This document shows, one piece after another, positions 63,763 through 64,000 of a stretch of DNA of 64,000 nt. Position 1 is the first letter of the stretch; each line of letters begins with the position of its first letter. Under the pieces are notes generated by a model that saw only the letters and a list, made by a program, of their open reading frames with translations, ran no database searches and was not told the DNA's origin. The DNA lies in NCBI RefSeq assembly GCF_009017415.1, contig NC_092408.1, positions 496,001 to 560,000 of the forward strand, written 5' to 3'. The DNA comes from Aspergillus flavus. Taxonomy: Eukaryota > Ascomycota > Eurotiomycetes > Eurotiales > Aspergillaceae. Both the position numbers and the translations under genes were made by a program.

Positions 63763-64000
63763 TCATTTTCGTAATTCGCTCTCCTGGCTGATGTCGCGTT
63801 TCACTCGGATAAAGGCTTCCCTTCCAGGCATATAGGTAAGATCACTACTCCCCCGGCTTTGGCTGGAGCCCGCCCATGCATTAGCGGAAACTGTATTTGA
63901 CGGAGTAGAAAGGTTAGGACGGGACAGGATTCTCTCGCCACTAGAAGTAGATGAGCGGTGAAGTGGACGGTGCAAAAATGACCAAGGATGCTTGAGCCAC
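63763..64000 (-). CDS. 3' end of a gene running off the right edge (partial)
   Basis: The minus strand is open from the window edge to a TGA at 63763 (78 codons). The peptide is protein-like: WLKHPWSFLHRPLHRSS, then a Ser/Asn-rich part (SANAWAGSSQSRGSSDLTYMPGREAF) and a basic end (RVKRDISQESELRK). No start or splice site is visible inside the window. I do not recognise the family. It could be the disordered tail of a larger protein. Confidence 0.5.
   Translation of the reverse strand, partial: WLKHPWSFLHRPLHRSSTSSGERILSRPNLSTPSNTVSANAWAGSSQSRGSSDLTYMPGREAFIRVKRDISQESELRK

Overview
The window looks like a chromosomal segment of a filamentous ascomycete, most likely Eurotiales (Aspergillus or Penicillium). 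The basis is short GT-AG introns (about 40-145 nt), genes on both strands without operons, and a gene set typical of that group: expansin-like EglD, Cbf1, Nta1, Sac3, a YDR124W/DUF2841-like protein, a Ycf1-type ABCC transporter, Vms1, an FHA kinase, AP-2 mu, Erf4, a DUF4203-type membrane protein and a Rim1-type mitochondrial SSB. Genus is inference; no rRNA or marker gene is present.

Layout. 1-4.2 kb is gene-poor and holds four intron-containing tRNA-Tyr(GTA) genes in a -,+,+,- arrangement, fragments of the same tRNA, a diverged inverted repeat and a promoter-like module without a gene. 4.7-6.0 kb: secreted expansin-like protein (+). 6.9-19.9 kb is all minus strand: Cbf1-type bHLH factor, Nta1-type amidase, Sac3 mRNA-export scaffold, DUF2841 protein. 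About 19.9-32.9 kb is a 13 kb stretch with no convincing gene apart from one possible exon near 27.4 kb, an AT-rich island and a tRNA-like relic. 32.9-38.0 kb: Ycf1 ABC transporter (-), sharing a 1.6 kb bidirectional promoter with Vms1 (+, 39.6-41.6 kb). 41.9-42.9 kb: a six-exon small secreted protein (-), divergent from an FHA-kinase gene (+, 44.0-46.1 kb). A 4 kb intergenic stretch precedes a small Myb-like protein (+, 50.1-50.9 kb). 51.8-60.3 kb is minus strand: AP-2 mu, Erf4, DUF4203 membrane protein. 62.4-63.1 kb: mitochondrial SSB (+). A minus-strand gene runs off the right edge.

Functional links. Genes are individually transcribed housekeeping or stress genes, not a cluster. Two plausible links are the Ycf1/Vms1 pair (vacuolar detoxification; stalled-ribosome rescue with a possible Cdc48 link) around a promoter with two inverted pairs of TGASTCA bZIP sites, and Cbf1, whose CACGTG target occurs upstream of its own gene and 167 bp upstream of the mitochondrial SSB gene.

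I found no CRISPR array, no biosynthetic gene cluster, no intact transposon and no clear novel defence-like system. The items most worth checking are the tRNA-Tyr array, the 13 kb gene-free region upstream of the DUF2841 gene, non-standard gene structures (a GC-AG intron, a 7-nt terminal exon, a stop-free in-frame intron, an Erf4 gene without an in-frame ATG) and two conserved-looking proteins of unknown function. All exon joins were derived by hand from splice signals and frame; no transcript data or homology search was available.
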